Of a stretch of DNA of 37,000 nucleotides, positions 21,178 to 29,353 are shown piece by piece. The stretch lies in NCBI GenBank assembly GCA_038212215.1, contig JBBQUT010000040.1, forward strand, positions 1 through 37,000, in the 5' to 3' direction. Both the position numbers and the translations under genes were made by a program. Under the pieces are notes generated by a model, which worked only from the letters and a program-made list of their open reading frames with translations, had not been told where the DNA came from and searched no databases. The first letter of the stretch is position 1; every line of letters starts with the position of its first letter. The stretch comes from JALZAI01 sp038212215 (GTDB taxonomy: Bacteria > Actinomycetota > Actinomycetes > Mycobacteriales > Jatrophihabitantaceae).

Positions 21178-22466
21178 GCGTTTTGGTGGTAGGGCTATCA
21201 CACCGCACCGCGCCGGTCGCTCTGCTGGAACGCGCTGTCGTCTCGGTCGACGACCTCACCAAGACCCTGCACGAATTGCACCGCGGCGAGACGATCAGCG
21301 AGGTGCTGCTGCTCTCCACGTGCAACCGAGTCGAGGTGTACGCCGACGTCGCCCGATTCCACCCGGCGGTCGCCGAGGTCACGACGGTGCTGGCGCGCCA
21401 CGCCGGCCTGCCTGTGTCCGATCTGACCGAGCATCTCTACGTCCACTTCGCCGAAGCCGCGGCCGAGCACATGTTCTCCGTCGCGTCCGGGCTGGACTCG
21501 ATGGTGATCGGGGAGTCGCAGATCCTCGGTCAGTTGCGGGCGGCGTATGCGCTCGGCAGCGAGGTCGGCTCGGTCGGCACCGTCCTGCACGAACTCGCCC
21601 AGACGGCGCTGCGGGTCGGCAAGCGCGTCCACACAGACACCGGTATCGATCAAGCCGGCGCCTCGGTCGTGTCCGTAGCGCTCGACCGCGCGGCCGAGGT
21701 GCTCGGCCCGCTGCCCGGTAGGCGCGTCCTGATCGTCGGCGCAGGGTCGATGGGTTCTCTCGCCGGTGCGACGTTGCGCAGGCGCGGAGTCACGGACCTC
21801 ACGATCGCCAACCGCAGCCTCAAGGGGGCACAGCGAGTCGCCGCCGCGTTGGAGGGGCGTGCCATCACGCTCGAGGACGTCCCGGCCGCGATCAGCGCCG
21901 CAGACGTGCTGATCTCCTCCACCGGTGCCACCGGTGTGGTCGTCGAGGTCGCGGCCGTCCGTGCCCGCGACGGGAGTCCACTGGTCGTCCTCGATCTGGC
22001 CCTTCCCCGCGACGTCGACCCAGCCGTGGCAGAGCTCGAGGGTGTCACTTACGTCGACATTGAGGCGCTGCGCGAGCGCGGCGCCATCGTCAGCGACGCG
22101 GAGGTTCGTGCCGCGACGGCGATCCTGGCCGCGGAGCTCGGCCGCTATCTCGCCGAGCAGCAGCAGTTGGCCGTCGCCCCTACCGTGACGGCGCTGCGGG
22201 CTCGGGCGAACCAGGTCATCGAGGCCGAGTTGGTCCGGCTCTTCGGACGCCTGTCGAGCATTGACGACCAGACCCGGCGTGAAGTCTCCGACGCGGTGCG
22301 CCGCGCCGTCGAGAAGCTGCTGCACGCCCCGACCGTGCGGGTGAAGGAACTTGCCGCCACGCCTGGCGGCGACCAGTACGCCAGCGCCCTGCGCGAGCTG
22401 TTCGATCTCGACCCGGCGACGGTCGAGTCGGTCGCGGCCGTCCGGCAGAACCCGGCTCGCTCATGA
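21174..22466 (+). CDS. hemA: Glutamyl-tRNA reductase
   Basis: A 430-residue enzyme reducing glutamyl-tRNA(Glu) with NADPH to glutamate-1-semialdehyde, the first step of C5-pathway haem synthesis. It has VVGLSHRTAPVALLERA, the nucleophile Cys50 in LLLSTCNRVEVY, SGLDSMVIGESQILGQLRAAY, the Rossmann nucleotide site VLIVGAGSMG with IANRS, VLDLALPRDVDP, and the C-terminal dimerisation helix (AVEKLLHAPTVRVKELA). The length is normal for the family. The start overlaps the rex stop, and the stop overlaps a 24-codon ORF that leads to hemC. Confidence 0.96.
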   Translation: MSVLVVGLSHRTAPVALLERAVVSVDDLTKTLHELHRGETISEVLLLSTCNRVEVYADVARFHPAVAEVTTVLARHAGLPVSDLTEHLYVHFAEAAAEHMFSVASGLDSMVIGESQILGQLRAAYALGSEVGSVGTVLHELAQTALRVGKRVHTDTGIDQAGASVVSVALDRAAEVLGPLPGRRVLIVGAGSMGSLAGATLRRRGVTDLTIANRSLKGAQRVAAALEGRAITLEDVPAAISAADVLISSTGATGVVVEVAAVRARDGSPLVVLDLALPRDVDPAVAELEGVTYVDIEALRERGAIVSDAEVRAATAILAAELGRYLAEQQQLAVAPTVTALRARANQVIEAELVRLFGRLSSIDDQTRREVSDAVRRAVEKLLHAPTVRVKELAATPGGDQYASALRELFDLDPATVESVAAVRQNPARS

Positions 22467-22537
22467 CCGCCCTCCGCTTCGCTCCGGGCGCCGAAGGCCA
22501 CATTTATTTGGTCCTTCGCTCGGGGGCTCGCTCATGA
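22463..22537 (+). CDS. 24-codon bridging ORF between hemA and hemC
   Basis: The ATG at 22463 overlaps the hemA stop (ATGA) and the TGA at 22535 overlaps the hemC start (ATGA), so it exactly fills the gap. The peptide begins MTALRFAPGAEGH and ends GARS; it resembles no known protein. It appears to have arisen by duplication of the hemA/hemC junction: the 18 bases GGCTCGCTCATGACCGCC occur at 22454-22471 and at 22525-22542. The likely effect is to let ribosomes reinitiate from hemA to hemC. Whether it is translated is inference. Confidence 0.5.
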   Translation: MTALRFAPGAEGHIYLVLRSGARS

Positions 22538-23478
22538 CCGCCACCCGCACGCTGCGCGTCGGCACCCGCGCGAGCGCCCTCGCGCGAGTGCAGACCGAGT
22601 GGGTGACGGCCGCGCTCGGCGCCGCCGTCGAGATCGTCCCGATCGCCACCGAGGGCGACCGCTCGTCGGCCCCGCTCACGCAAATCGGCGGGACGGGCGT
22701 GTTTGTGTCGGCACTGCGAGTCGCACTGCTGAGCGGTCACATCGACGTCGCGGTGCACTCCTACAAGGACCTGCCTACCGCACCGGAGGACGGCATCTCG
22801 ATTGCCGCGGTACCGATGCGCGAAGATCCGCGCGACGCGCTCGTCGCCCGTGACGGGCTCAGCCTCGGGGAGCTGCCCGCCGGGTCATCGATCGGGACCG
22901 GCTCGCCGCGCAGGGCCGCGCAACTGCGTGCCCTCGGCCTCGGACTCGAGGTCGTGGACGTGCGCGGCAACGTCGACACCCGGCTGGGACGCGTGGCCGC
23001 GGGTGATCTGGACGCCGTCGTGCTCGCCTACGCGGGGCTGCGTCGCCTCGGACGCGCCGACGAGGTGACAGAGATCCTCGACCCGATCCAGCTGCTCCCC
23101 GCGCCCGCGCAGGGTGCGCTTGCCGTGGAATGCCGCGCTGCGGACGCCGGGGCGCTCGAACTGCTTGCCGCGCTCGAGCATCCGGACACCCGTTGGGCGG
23201 TGAGCGCCGAACGGGCCCTGCTCGCCGCGCTCGAGGCGGGCTGCTCGGCGCCGGTGGGTGCCCTGGCCGTAATCGTCGAAGGTGAGCCGGATTCCGGCGC
23301 CGACGGCGACGAGGCAACCGAAGTGTTCCTTCGTGCTTCGGTGACCGCGCTCGACGGCAGCGATGCCGTCCGGCTCTCGGCCACCGGCGCGACAACCGAT
23401 GCCGACGCCGTAGGGCGGCGCTTGGCCGCCGAGCTGCTAGCTGATGGTGCAGATCAATTGATGGGGAGTCCTACATGA
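22534..23478 (+). CDS. hemC: Hydroxymethylbilane synthase (porphobilinogen deaminase)
   Basis: A 314-residue enzyme that joins four porphobilinogen molecules into hydroxymethylbilane. It shows RVGTRASALARVQTE, VHSYKDLP with catalytic Asp79, GTGSPRRAAQL and the arginines that bind propionate side chains, PAPAQGALAVECR, and Cys237 in ALEAGCSAPVGA, to which the dipyrromethane cofactor attaches. The length is normal. The frame is open upstream into hemA, but the ATG at 22534 gives the conserved MTATRTLRVGTR start. The stop overlaps hemD as ATGA. Confidence 0.96.
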   Translation: MTATRTLRVGTRASALARVQTEWVTAALGAAVEIVPIATEGDRSSAPLTQIGGTGVFVSALRVALLSGHIDVAVHSYKDLPTAPEDGISIAAVPMREDPRDALVARDGLSLGELPAGSSIGTGSPRRAAQLRALGLGLEVVDVRGNVDTRLGRVAAGDLDAVVLAYAGLRRLGRADEVTEILDPIQLLPAPAQGALAVECRAADAGALELLAALEHPDTRWAVSAERALLAALEAGCSAPVGALAVIVEGEPDSGADGDEATEVFLRASVTALDGSDAVRLSATGATTDADAVGRRLAAELLADGADQLMGSPT

Positions 23479-25028
23479 CCCGAGTTCGTAAGTCCGTCGG
23501 CCGCATCGTCTTCATCGGCGCCGGCCCGGGCGACCCGGGCCTGCTCGCCGTGCATGCGGCCGAAGCGCTACGCCAGGCCGACATCGTGATCGCCGACGCG
23601 GCGATCGGTTCCGCGATCGTCGCGCTCGCCGCAGGCGAGGTGCGCAGCGCCGAACCGGTGCCGGCCGAGACCGCGAAGCTACTCGTGACCGAAGCGCGCA
23701 ACGGGATGACCGTGGTGCGCCTGGTAGCCGGTGACGTGCTCACCCACGAGGACGCCGTCAAGGAAGCACTCGCCGTGGCGAAGACCGTCGTCCCGTTCGA
23801 GATCGTGCCCGGGGTGGCTACGGGCGCCGGTGCGGCGACGTACGCCGGCGTCCCCTACGGCCCGATACACACAGTGGCCGACATCAGCGAGGGCACCGAC
23901 TTCGACGCTCTGGTCGGCGCACCCGGAACCCTGCTGCTGACCGTGGCGGCCGGCGACGTCGCCAGGCTCGGCGAGCGGCTGATCGGGCAAGGCCTGAAGC
24001 CCGACACTGCGGTGACCGTCTCGTGCGCTGCGACGACGACCGCGCAGCAGACGATCGGCGCGACGCTCGGTGAGCTGGAACTGGCCTCGGTCGGCATGTC
24101 CGGCACCCTGGTCGTCACCGTCGGCAAGGCCGCGGCGCATCGCGACAAGCTGTCGTGGTGGGAGTCGCGCCCGCTCTACGGCTGGAAGGTGTTGGTCCCG
24201 CGGACCAAGGAGCAGGCCGGTGCGATGAGCGAGCGGCTGCGCGGCTACGGAGCGGTTCCGATCGAGGTGCCGACGATCGCTGTCGAGCCACCGCGCACGC
24301 CGACCCAGATGGAGCGCGCGATCAAGGGCCTGGTCACGGGCCGCTACGAGTGGATCGTGTTCACCTCCACCAACGCGGTGCGCGCGGTCCGGGAAAAGTT
24401 CGCGGAGTTCGGCCTGGACGCCCGCGCGTTCGCGGGCGTGAAGATCGCGTGCGTGGGCGAGACCACCGCCGACGCCGTGCGCGCGTTCGGAATCCAGCCG
24501 GAGTTGCTGCCCTCGGACGAGCAGTCCTCGGAAGGCCTGCTGGCCGACTTCCCGCCCTATGACGACGTGCTCGACCCGATCAACCGGGTGCTGCTGCCGC
24601 GTGCGGACATCGCCACGGAGACCCTCGCGGCGGGGCTGCGCGAGATGGGCTGGGAGATCGACGATGTGACGGCCTACCGCACCGTGCGGGCGGCTCCGCC
24701 TGCGGCCGAGATCCGCGACGCCATCAAGACCGGTGGTTTCCAGGCGGTGTGCTTCACCTCCTCGTCCACTGTGCGGAACCTTGTCGGGATTGCCGGCAAG
24801 CCGCACGCGCGCACGATCGTGGCTTGCATCGGACCGCAGACCGCCGCTACGGCCCGCGAGTTCGGTCTCCGGGTGGACGTGGAGCCGGAGTTCGCAACGG
24901 TGCCGGCGCTCGTCGACGCCCTGGCCGCCTACGCGACCGCCCGGGCTGCCGAGCAGCGGGAAAAGGCAGCAGTCGCTGCGACCTCGAAGAAGCCGACCCG
25001 CTCGTCCACCCGGCGGGCCACGCACTGA
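23475..25028 (+). CDS. hemD: Uroporphyrinogen-III synthase fused to a degenerate SUMT-like domain
   Basis: A 517-residue protein. Residues about 8-225 have the uroporphyrinogen-III methyltransferase fold (IVFIGAGPGDPGLLAVHAAEAL, then RLVAGDVLTHEDAV, EIVPGVATGAGAATYAGVPYG), and residues about 240-490 are uroporphyrinogen-III synthase (VLVPRTKEQAGAMSERLRGYGA, WIVFTSTNAVRAV, RVLLPRADIATETLAAGL, VTAYRTVRAAPP, VCFTSSSTVRNL). The methyltransferase motif GGDPFVFGRGGEE of true SUMT is reduced to AGDVLTHEDAV, so that half is likely not a normal methyltransferase; M. tuberculosis HemD shows the same kind of change, from memory. The synthase half closes hydroxymethylbilane with ring D inversion. The C-terminal 25 residues are basic. 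Confidence 0.9.
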   Translation: MTRVRKSVGRIVFIGAGPGDPGLLAVHAAEALRQADIVIADAAIGSAIVALAAGEVRSAEPVPAETAKLLVTEARNGMTVVRLVAGDVLTHEDAVKEALAVAKTVVPFEIVPGVATGAGAATYAGVPYGPIHTVADISEGTDFDALVGAPGTLLLTVAAGDVARLGERLIGQGLKPDTAVTVSCAATTTAQQTIGATLGELELASVGMSGTLVVTVGKAAAHRDKLSWWESRPLYGWKVLVPRTKEQAGAMSERLRGYGAVPIEVPTIAVEPPRTPTQMERAIKGLVTGRYEWIVFTSTNAVRAVREKFAEFGLDARAFAGVKIACVGETTADAVRAFGIQPELLPSDEQSSEGLLADFPPYDDVLDPINRVLLPRADIATETLAAGLREMGWEIDDVTAYRTVRAAPPAAEIRDAIKTGGFQAVCFTSSSTVRNLVGIAGKPHARTIVACIGPQTAATAREFGLRVDVEPEFATVPALVDALAAYATARAAEQREKAAVAATSKKPTRSSTRRATH

Positions 25029-25175
25029 CCCGGTAGGCGCGGCGGGTTGCCGCGTCCTGTAGCGACTGCACGAAGACACGCGCGAGGCATCGTGCTGCGC
25101 GTCGAACATCGAAGCGACCTTTACTGCCCGCACCGACGAGCACCGTTCGCCGGACCCGGTCGGTGGCGATTCGCC

Positions 25176-25181
25176 TACTCT
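25176..25181 (+). promoter_or_regulatory. -10 element, leaderless hemB
   Basis: TACTCT with 6 bases to the GTG at 25188; no ribosome binding site. hemB, 159 bases after hemD, seems to have its own promoter. Confidence 0.5.
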
Positions 25182-25187
25182 GGGACG

Positions 25188-26204
25188 GTGAGCTTGCCCG
25201 AGCTGCCAGCGTTCCCGATCTCGCGCCCGCGCCGGTTGCGGCGCACCCCGGCGCTACGCCGGTTGGTGCGCGACGTCGCCGTGCACCCAGCGGATCTGGT
25301 GCTGCCGATGTTCGTGCGCGAGGGCATTCCCGACGCGGTGCCGATCGCGTCGATGCCTGGGGTCGTGCAGCATACCCAGGACTCGCTGGTGAAGGCCGCG
25401 CTCGAGGCGGTAGCTGCGGGCGTGGGCGGGCTGATGATCTTCGGGGTTCCGGAACGGAAGGACGCCTCCGGCACCGGCGCGGACGATCCGGCTGGTGTGC
25501 TCAACGTGGCGCTCGCGCGCTTGCATGCCGAACTCGGCGACGACACGGTGCTGATGGCCGACCTGTGCCTGGACGAGTTCACCGATCACGGGCACTGCGG
25601 CGTCCTCGACGAGCGTGGTGGCGTCGACAACGACGCAACCCTGCGGCGTTACGCGGCGATGGGTCTGGCCCAGGCCGAAGCGGGAGCGCACCTGTTGGGT
25701 ACCAGCGGGATGATGGACGGCCAGGTCGGCGCGGTGCGTGCCGCGCTCGATCACGCCGGACACCACGACACCGGCATCCTCGCTTATGCGCCGAAGTTCG
25801 CGTCCGGGTTCTACGGGCCGTTTCGCGAGGCGGTGAACAGCAGCCTGATCGGTGATCGCATGTCCTATCAGCAGGACAGCTCCCGCAGCGTCGCCGAAGC
25901 CCTGGCGGAGGTTGCCCTCGACGTCGCCGAGGGTGCGGACATCGTCATGGTCAAGCCGGCGCTGCCCTACCTGGACATCTTGCGCGCCGTGGCGGACGCG
26001 AGCCCGGTTCCGGTCGCCGCTTATCAGATCAGCGGCGAGTACGCGATGCTCGAGGCTGCGGCCGAGCGCGGCTGGCTGGACCGCGACCGAGTCATCATCG
26101 AGACGCTCACCTCGATCAAGCGGGCGGGCGCCTCGATCATCCTGAGCTATTGGGCTGCCGAGTTCGCCGGCGCGTTGTCAGGCCGCGGCGCGACCTTGTC
26201 GTAG
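25188..26204 (+). CDS. hemB: Porphobilinogen synthase (delta-aminolevulinic acid dehydratase)
   Basis: A 338-residue TIM-barrel enzyme that condenses two 5-aminolevulinates to porphobilinogen. The two Schiff-base lysines are Lys203 (ILAYAPKFASGFYGPFR) and Lys256 (IVMVKPALPYLDI). The metal loop reads DLCLDEFTDHGHCGVLD: Cys127 and Cys137 are kept, but the middle Cys of the canonical C-x-C-x7-C zinc triad is Asp129. ISGEYAM and ILSYWA are standard. The frame is open upstream to 25047; the GTG at 25188 gives the family start and has a leaderless -10 element. The 3' end overlaps the convergent DUF389 gene by 68 bases. Confidence 0.95.
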   Translation: MSLPELPAFPISRPRRLRRTPALRRLVRDVAVHPADLVLPMFVREGIPDAVPIASMPGVVQHTQDSLVKAALEAVAAGVGGLMIFGVPERKDASGTGADDPAGVLNVALARLHAELGDDTVLMADLCLDEFTDHGHCGVLDERGGVDNDATLRRYAAMGLAQAEAGAHLLGTSGMMDGQVGAVRAALDHAGHHDTGILAYAPKFASGFYGPFREAVNSSLIGDRMSYQQDSSRSVAEALAEVALDVAEGADIVMVKPALPYLDILRAVADASPVPVAAYQISGEYAMLEAAAERGWLDRDRVIIETLTSIKRAGASIILSYWAAEFAGALSGRGATLS

Positions 26205-27105
26205 GAGCGGTGGCGCCGCGCACCGCAAGCGTGCACACCGCGGCGACCACGATGCCGACCAGGTTGATGCCCAGTTGCGCAAGTGACAACCAGGTCTCGT
26301 GCCACTTGCCGAGCACGCCCGCGACCGCCGCGTTCCCGGCCGCCGGAATGGTCGTGACGGAGATGAAAACGCCGACCAGTGCCGCCGACTTGGACGAGGT
26401 CAGCGACAGCATCCCGGCCGTCCCGGCCACCAGCGCCGTGATGAGCGAGAACCACCCCGGATGGTAGATGAACTCAGTCTGGCGGCGGCCGACGAGATCG
26501 CCGGGAGAGACCAGCCCGACCCCGCGCGCCACCGCCGTCAGCACCGCGCACGCAACGATCGCCAGGGTGAACCCCACGAGCAGCGCGATCGCGGCCCGGC
26601 GCGCCATGTCGGCGCGGCGGCGGATCAAGCCCACCGCTAGCGCGGCGAGCGGTCCGAACTCGGGCCCGACCACCATCGCCCCGACGATCGTTATCTGCGA
26701 GTCAGTGACCACACCGATCGCGGCTAGCAGGATCGCCAGCACCATGAACGATGCGAACGTCGAGGTCAGCGTGGAATCCTCACCACTGCGCTCGGCCAGC
26801 TCGTCCCAGACGACCGCGTCGGCACCCTCGCCGGGTGCGTCGCGTTCGGCCTTGTCGGCGAGCTCGCCGATCGCGGTGTCGATCGGGTCGAGGGTGATCA
26901 TCCCGACGCGGGTCACCCCGAGCCGGCGCAGGTCGCCCAGCACGTCGTCGGCGCATTCGCGGGCAAGATCGGCGTGCAACACCGCGCCGTCGCCGCAGTC
27001 GCCCCCGGCCGTGATCGCGACCACCCCCGGCCGGTCGCTGAGGACGTCGACGGATTGCTCGAGCAGTTGCTGCGGGCAGACGATCCGCAGATGCAGAATG
27101 GTCAT
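26137..27105 (-). CDS. DUF389 membrane protein
   Basis: A 322-residue protein. The N-terminal 110 residues are soluble (MTILHLRIVCPQQLLEQSVDVL, ACT-like strands). Six or so hydrophobic helices then begin at STFASFMVLAILLAAIGVVTDS, followed by the DUF389 hallmark TIVGAMVVGPEFGPLAALAVGLI and GTAGMLSLTSSKSAALVGVFISVTTIPAAGNAAVAGVLG. The C-terminus is an Arg/Thr-rich tail. The family's function is not known. The gene lies 24 bases after the SDR gene on the same strand, so the two are probably co-transcribed, and it is inserted between hemB and hemL. No ribosome binding site is obvious. Confidence 0.88.
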   Translation of the reverse strand: MTILHLRIVCPQQLLEQSVDVLSDRPGVVAITAGGDCGDGAVLHADLARECADDVLGDLRRLGVTRVGMITLDPIDTAIGELADKAERDAPGEGADAVVWDELAERSGEDSTLTSTFASFMVLAILLAAIGVVTDSQITIVGAMVVGPEFGPLAALAVGLIRRRADMARRAAIALLVGFTLAIVACAVLTAVARGVGLVSPGDLVGRRQTEFIYHPGWFSLITALVAGTAGMLSLTSSKSAALVGVFISVTTIPAAGNAAVAGVLGKWHETWLSLAQLGINLVGIVVAAVCTLAVRGATAPTTRSRRGLTTRRRTRQPNSSG

Positions 27106-27129
27106 GAGCTAGCGCAGGTCGGCCATCGG

Positions 27130-27885
27130 TTAGCGAGGCGCCATCCGGATCGCGCCGTCCAGCCGGATCACTTCGCCGTTGAGCATGGGATTTGCCACGA
27201 TGTGCTCGACCAGTGCCGCGAACTCCTCCGGATCGCCGAGCCGGCTCGGGTGCGGCACCTGCCGGCCGAGCGAATCCTGCGCGTCCTGCGGCATGCCTTC
27301 GAGCATCGGCGTCTTGAACAGCCCCGGCGCGATCGCCATGACGCGGATCAGCTTGTCGGCGAGGTCGCGCGCGATGGGCAGTGTCATCCCGACGACGCCG
27401 CCCTTGGACGCGGAGTACGCGGCCTGCCCGATCTGCCCGTCGAAGGCTGCAGCGGAAGCGGTGTTCACGATGACGCCCCGCTCGCCGTCGACCGGGTCGT
27501 TGGCCAGGATGCGCTCGGCGCCGAGCCGCAACACATTGAACGTCCCGATCAGATTGACCGTCACCACCGCCGTGAACTGCGCCAGCGGCAGAACACCCTT
27601 CCTGCCGATCACCCGCCCGGCCGTGCCGATGCCGGCGCAGTTGACCACGATGCGGATCGGTCCGAGCGCGGCGGCCGTGTCGAAAGCGGCAGCGACCTGG
27701 GCCTCGTCGGTGACATCAGCCGGGGCGAACACCGCGCCGATCTGCCGCGCCCGTTCCGTGCCCGGCGTGCCCGGCAGATCAATCAGGACGGCTCGTGCCC
27801 CTGCGCGCGTCAATCGCCCCGCTGTCGCCAGGCCGAGCCCGGAGGCGCCACCGGTCACCACCGCCACGCAACCGTCGATGTGCAT
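27130..27885 (-). CDS. Short-chain dehydrogenase, 3-hydroxyacyl-CoA dehydrogenase type 2-like
   Basis: A 251-residue classical SDR. It has VAVVTGGASGLGLATAGRL (T-G-x3-G-x-G), ADVTDEAQVAAAF, VVNCAGIG, VIVNTASAAAFDGQIGQAAYSASKGG with the Ser, Tyr and Lys of the catalytic set, and IAPGLFKTPMLEGMPQ. The MLEGMP segment and GEVIRLDGAIRMAPR end are typical of the HSD17B10/3-hydroxy-2-methylbutyryl-CoA dehydrogenase group, which oxidises hydroxyacyl-CoA or related alcohols with NAD+. The exact substrate is inferred from family only. The ATG at 27885 follows a CAGGAT -10-like element by 6 bases; the frame is open to 27978 through a repeat region that would add VSQAP-type repeats. Confidence 0.88.
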   Translation of the reverse strand: MHIDGCVAVVTGGASGLGLATAGRLTRAGARAVLIDLPGTPGTERARQIGAVFAPADVTDEAQVAAAFDTAAALGPIRIVVNCAGIGTAGRVIGRKGVLPLAQFTAVVTVNLIGTFNVLRLGAERILANDPVDGERGVIVNTASAAAFDGQIGQAAYSASKGGVVGMTLPIARDLADKLIRVMAIAPGLFKTPMLEGMPQDAQDSLGRQVPHPSRLGDPEEFAALVEHIVANPMLNGEVIRLDGAIRMAPR

Positions 27886-27891
27886 TCCACG

Positions 27892-27897
27892 ATCCTG
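27892..27897 (-). promoter_or_regulatory. -10 element, leaderless SDR gene
   Basis: CAGGAT on the minus strand with 6 bases to the ATG at 27885; the same hexamer and spacing as before the histidine phosphatase at 30179. Confidence 0.35.
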
Positions 27898-27911
27898 CCG
27901 TACGCCGTGCG

Positions 27912-27956
27912 GCTGGGACACCGGAGCCTGGAACACTGGTGCCTGGGATACTGGGA
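27912..27956. repeat. Three 15-base repeats upstream of the SDR and hemL genes
   Basis: GCTGGGACACCGGAG, CCTGGAACACTGGTG and CCTGGGATACTGGGA follow one another in the 132-base divergent gap. They may be operators, or the remnant of a longer SDR N-terminus (they encode QAPVFQAPVSQ-like repeats on the minus strand). Confidence 0.75.
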
Positions 27957-28017
27957 GCGTGACTATCTGCAGTGTCACCGGCCGGCCCCGTGGCGCGATA
28001 TCGCGCGAGGTGGGGCC

Positions 28018-29322
28018 ATGAGGCCCGCACCCGTATCAGCCGAGCTGTTCGAGCGCGCTCAGCGGGTGATCCCCGGCGGGGTGAATTCGCCGGTGCGCGC
28101 ATTTCGCGCAGTCGGCGGCACCCCGCGGTTCATGGTCAGCGGGTCGGGGGCATACCTGAGCGATGCAGACGGGATCGAGTACGTGGACCTGGTGTCGTCG
28201 TGGGGGCCGATGATCCTCGGTCACGCCCACCCCGCTGTCGTCGCGGCGGTGCAGGACGCTGCAACCCGTGGGCTCTCTTTCGGAACGCCGACCCGCGGCG
28301 AAATCGAGCTTGCCGAAGAGATCGTGGGCCGGGTGGCGCCGGTCGAGCAGGTCCGGCTGGTGAACTCGGGAACCGAGGCCACGATGTCCGCGATCCGGCT
28401 GGCGCGCGGCTTCACCGGCCGCCAGCGGGTGGTGAAATTCGCCGGCTGCTACCACGGGCACGTCGACGCGCTGCTTGCAGCCGCGGGCTCCGGTGTCGCC
28501 ACCCTCGGGCTCCCTGACACCCCCGGGGTGACCGGCGCGCAGACCGCCGAGACGATCGTGTTGCCCTACAACGACCTCGCCGCGGTGCAGGCCTGCTTCG
28601 CTCAAGTCGGCCCCGAGATCGCCGCCGTGATCACCGAGGCCGCCGCCGGCAACATGGGCGCGGTGCCGCCGCTGCCGGGTTTCAATGCGGGGCTGCGCGA
28701 GATCACCGCCCGGCATGGCGCGCTGCTGATCATGGACGAGGTCATGACGGGGTTCCGGGTGTCGGCGTCGGGCTGGTATGGCCTCGATCCGGTCGAGGCG
28801 GACCTGTTCACATTTGGCAAGGTGATGAGCGGGGGCCTGCCGGCGGCAGCATTCGGGGGACGGGCGGACGTGATGTCGCGCCTGGCCCCCGTCGGACCGG
28901 TCTACCAGGCCGGCACCTTGTCGGGGAACCCGGTCGCGGTCGCCGCAGGGCTCGCCAGCCTGCGCGCGGCAGGTCCTGAGGTGTACACGGCGCTCGACAC
29001 GAACGCCCGCACGATCGGGGCGCTGGCCTCGGCAGCGCTCGCCGCCGCGGGGGTACCGCATCGGGTGCAGTACGCCGGGAACATGTTCTCGGTGTTCTTC
29101 GCCGCCGACCCGGTGACCGACTTCGCGCGGGCGCAAGCCGCGCAGACCTGGCGGTACCCACCGTTCTTCCACGCCATGCTCGACGCCGGGGTGTACCTGC
29201 CGCCGAGCGCCTACGAGGCCTGGTTCGTCAACGCGGCCATGGATGACGCGGCGCTGGAACGGATCGCCTCGGCAATGCCCGCCGCTGCCCGAGCCGCGGC
29301 TGCCGCCCGCCCACCCCAGTGA
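28018..29322 (+). CDS. hemL: Glutamate-1-semialdehyde 2,1-aminomutase
   Basis: A 434-residue PLP enzyme that converts glutamate-1-semialdehyde to 5-aminolevulinate, the substrate of HemB. It has VIPGGVNSPVRAFRAVGG, RLVNSGTEATMSAIRLARG, FAGCYHGHVDALL, LLIMDEVMTGFRV with Asp240, DLFTFGKVMSGGLP with the PLP lysine Lys268, and the GTLSGNPVAVAAGLA segment. The length is normal. The ATG at 28018 has the AGGTGG ribosome binding site. It is separated from hemB by the minus-strand SDR-DUF389 pair but completes the C5 pathway in this window. It is convergent with the next gene. Confidence 0.96.
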   Translation: MRPAPVSAELFERAQRVIPGGVNSPVRAFRAVGGTPRFMVSGSGAYLSDADGIEYVDLVSSWGPMILGHAHPAVVAAVQDAATRGLSFGTPTRGEIELAEEIVGRVAPVEQVRLVNSGTEATMSAIRLARGFTGRQRVVKFAGCYHGHVDALLAAAGSGVATLGLPDTPGVTGAQTAETIVLPYNDLAAVQACFAQVGPEIAAVITEAAAGNMGAVPPLPGFNAGLREITARHGALLIMDEVMTGFRVSASGWYGLDPVEADLFTFGKVMSGGLPAAAFGGRADVMSRLAPVGPVYQAGTLSGNPVAVAAGLASLRAAGPEVYTALDTNARTIGALASAALAAAGVPHRVQYAGNMFSVFFAADPVTDFARAQAAQTWRYPPFFHAMLDAGVYLPPSAYEAWFVNAAMDDAALERIASAMPAAARAAAAARPPQ

Positions 29323-29353
29323 TCGGGAGCTCGCTGCCGTCGCCCCGTGTGCA

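Noticed and set aside
26974..28017. Upstream extension of hemL
   Set aside because: The extra 348 codons are antisense to the SDR and DUF389 genes; the ATG at 28018 has a ribosome binding site and the family start.
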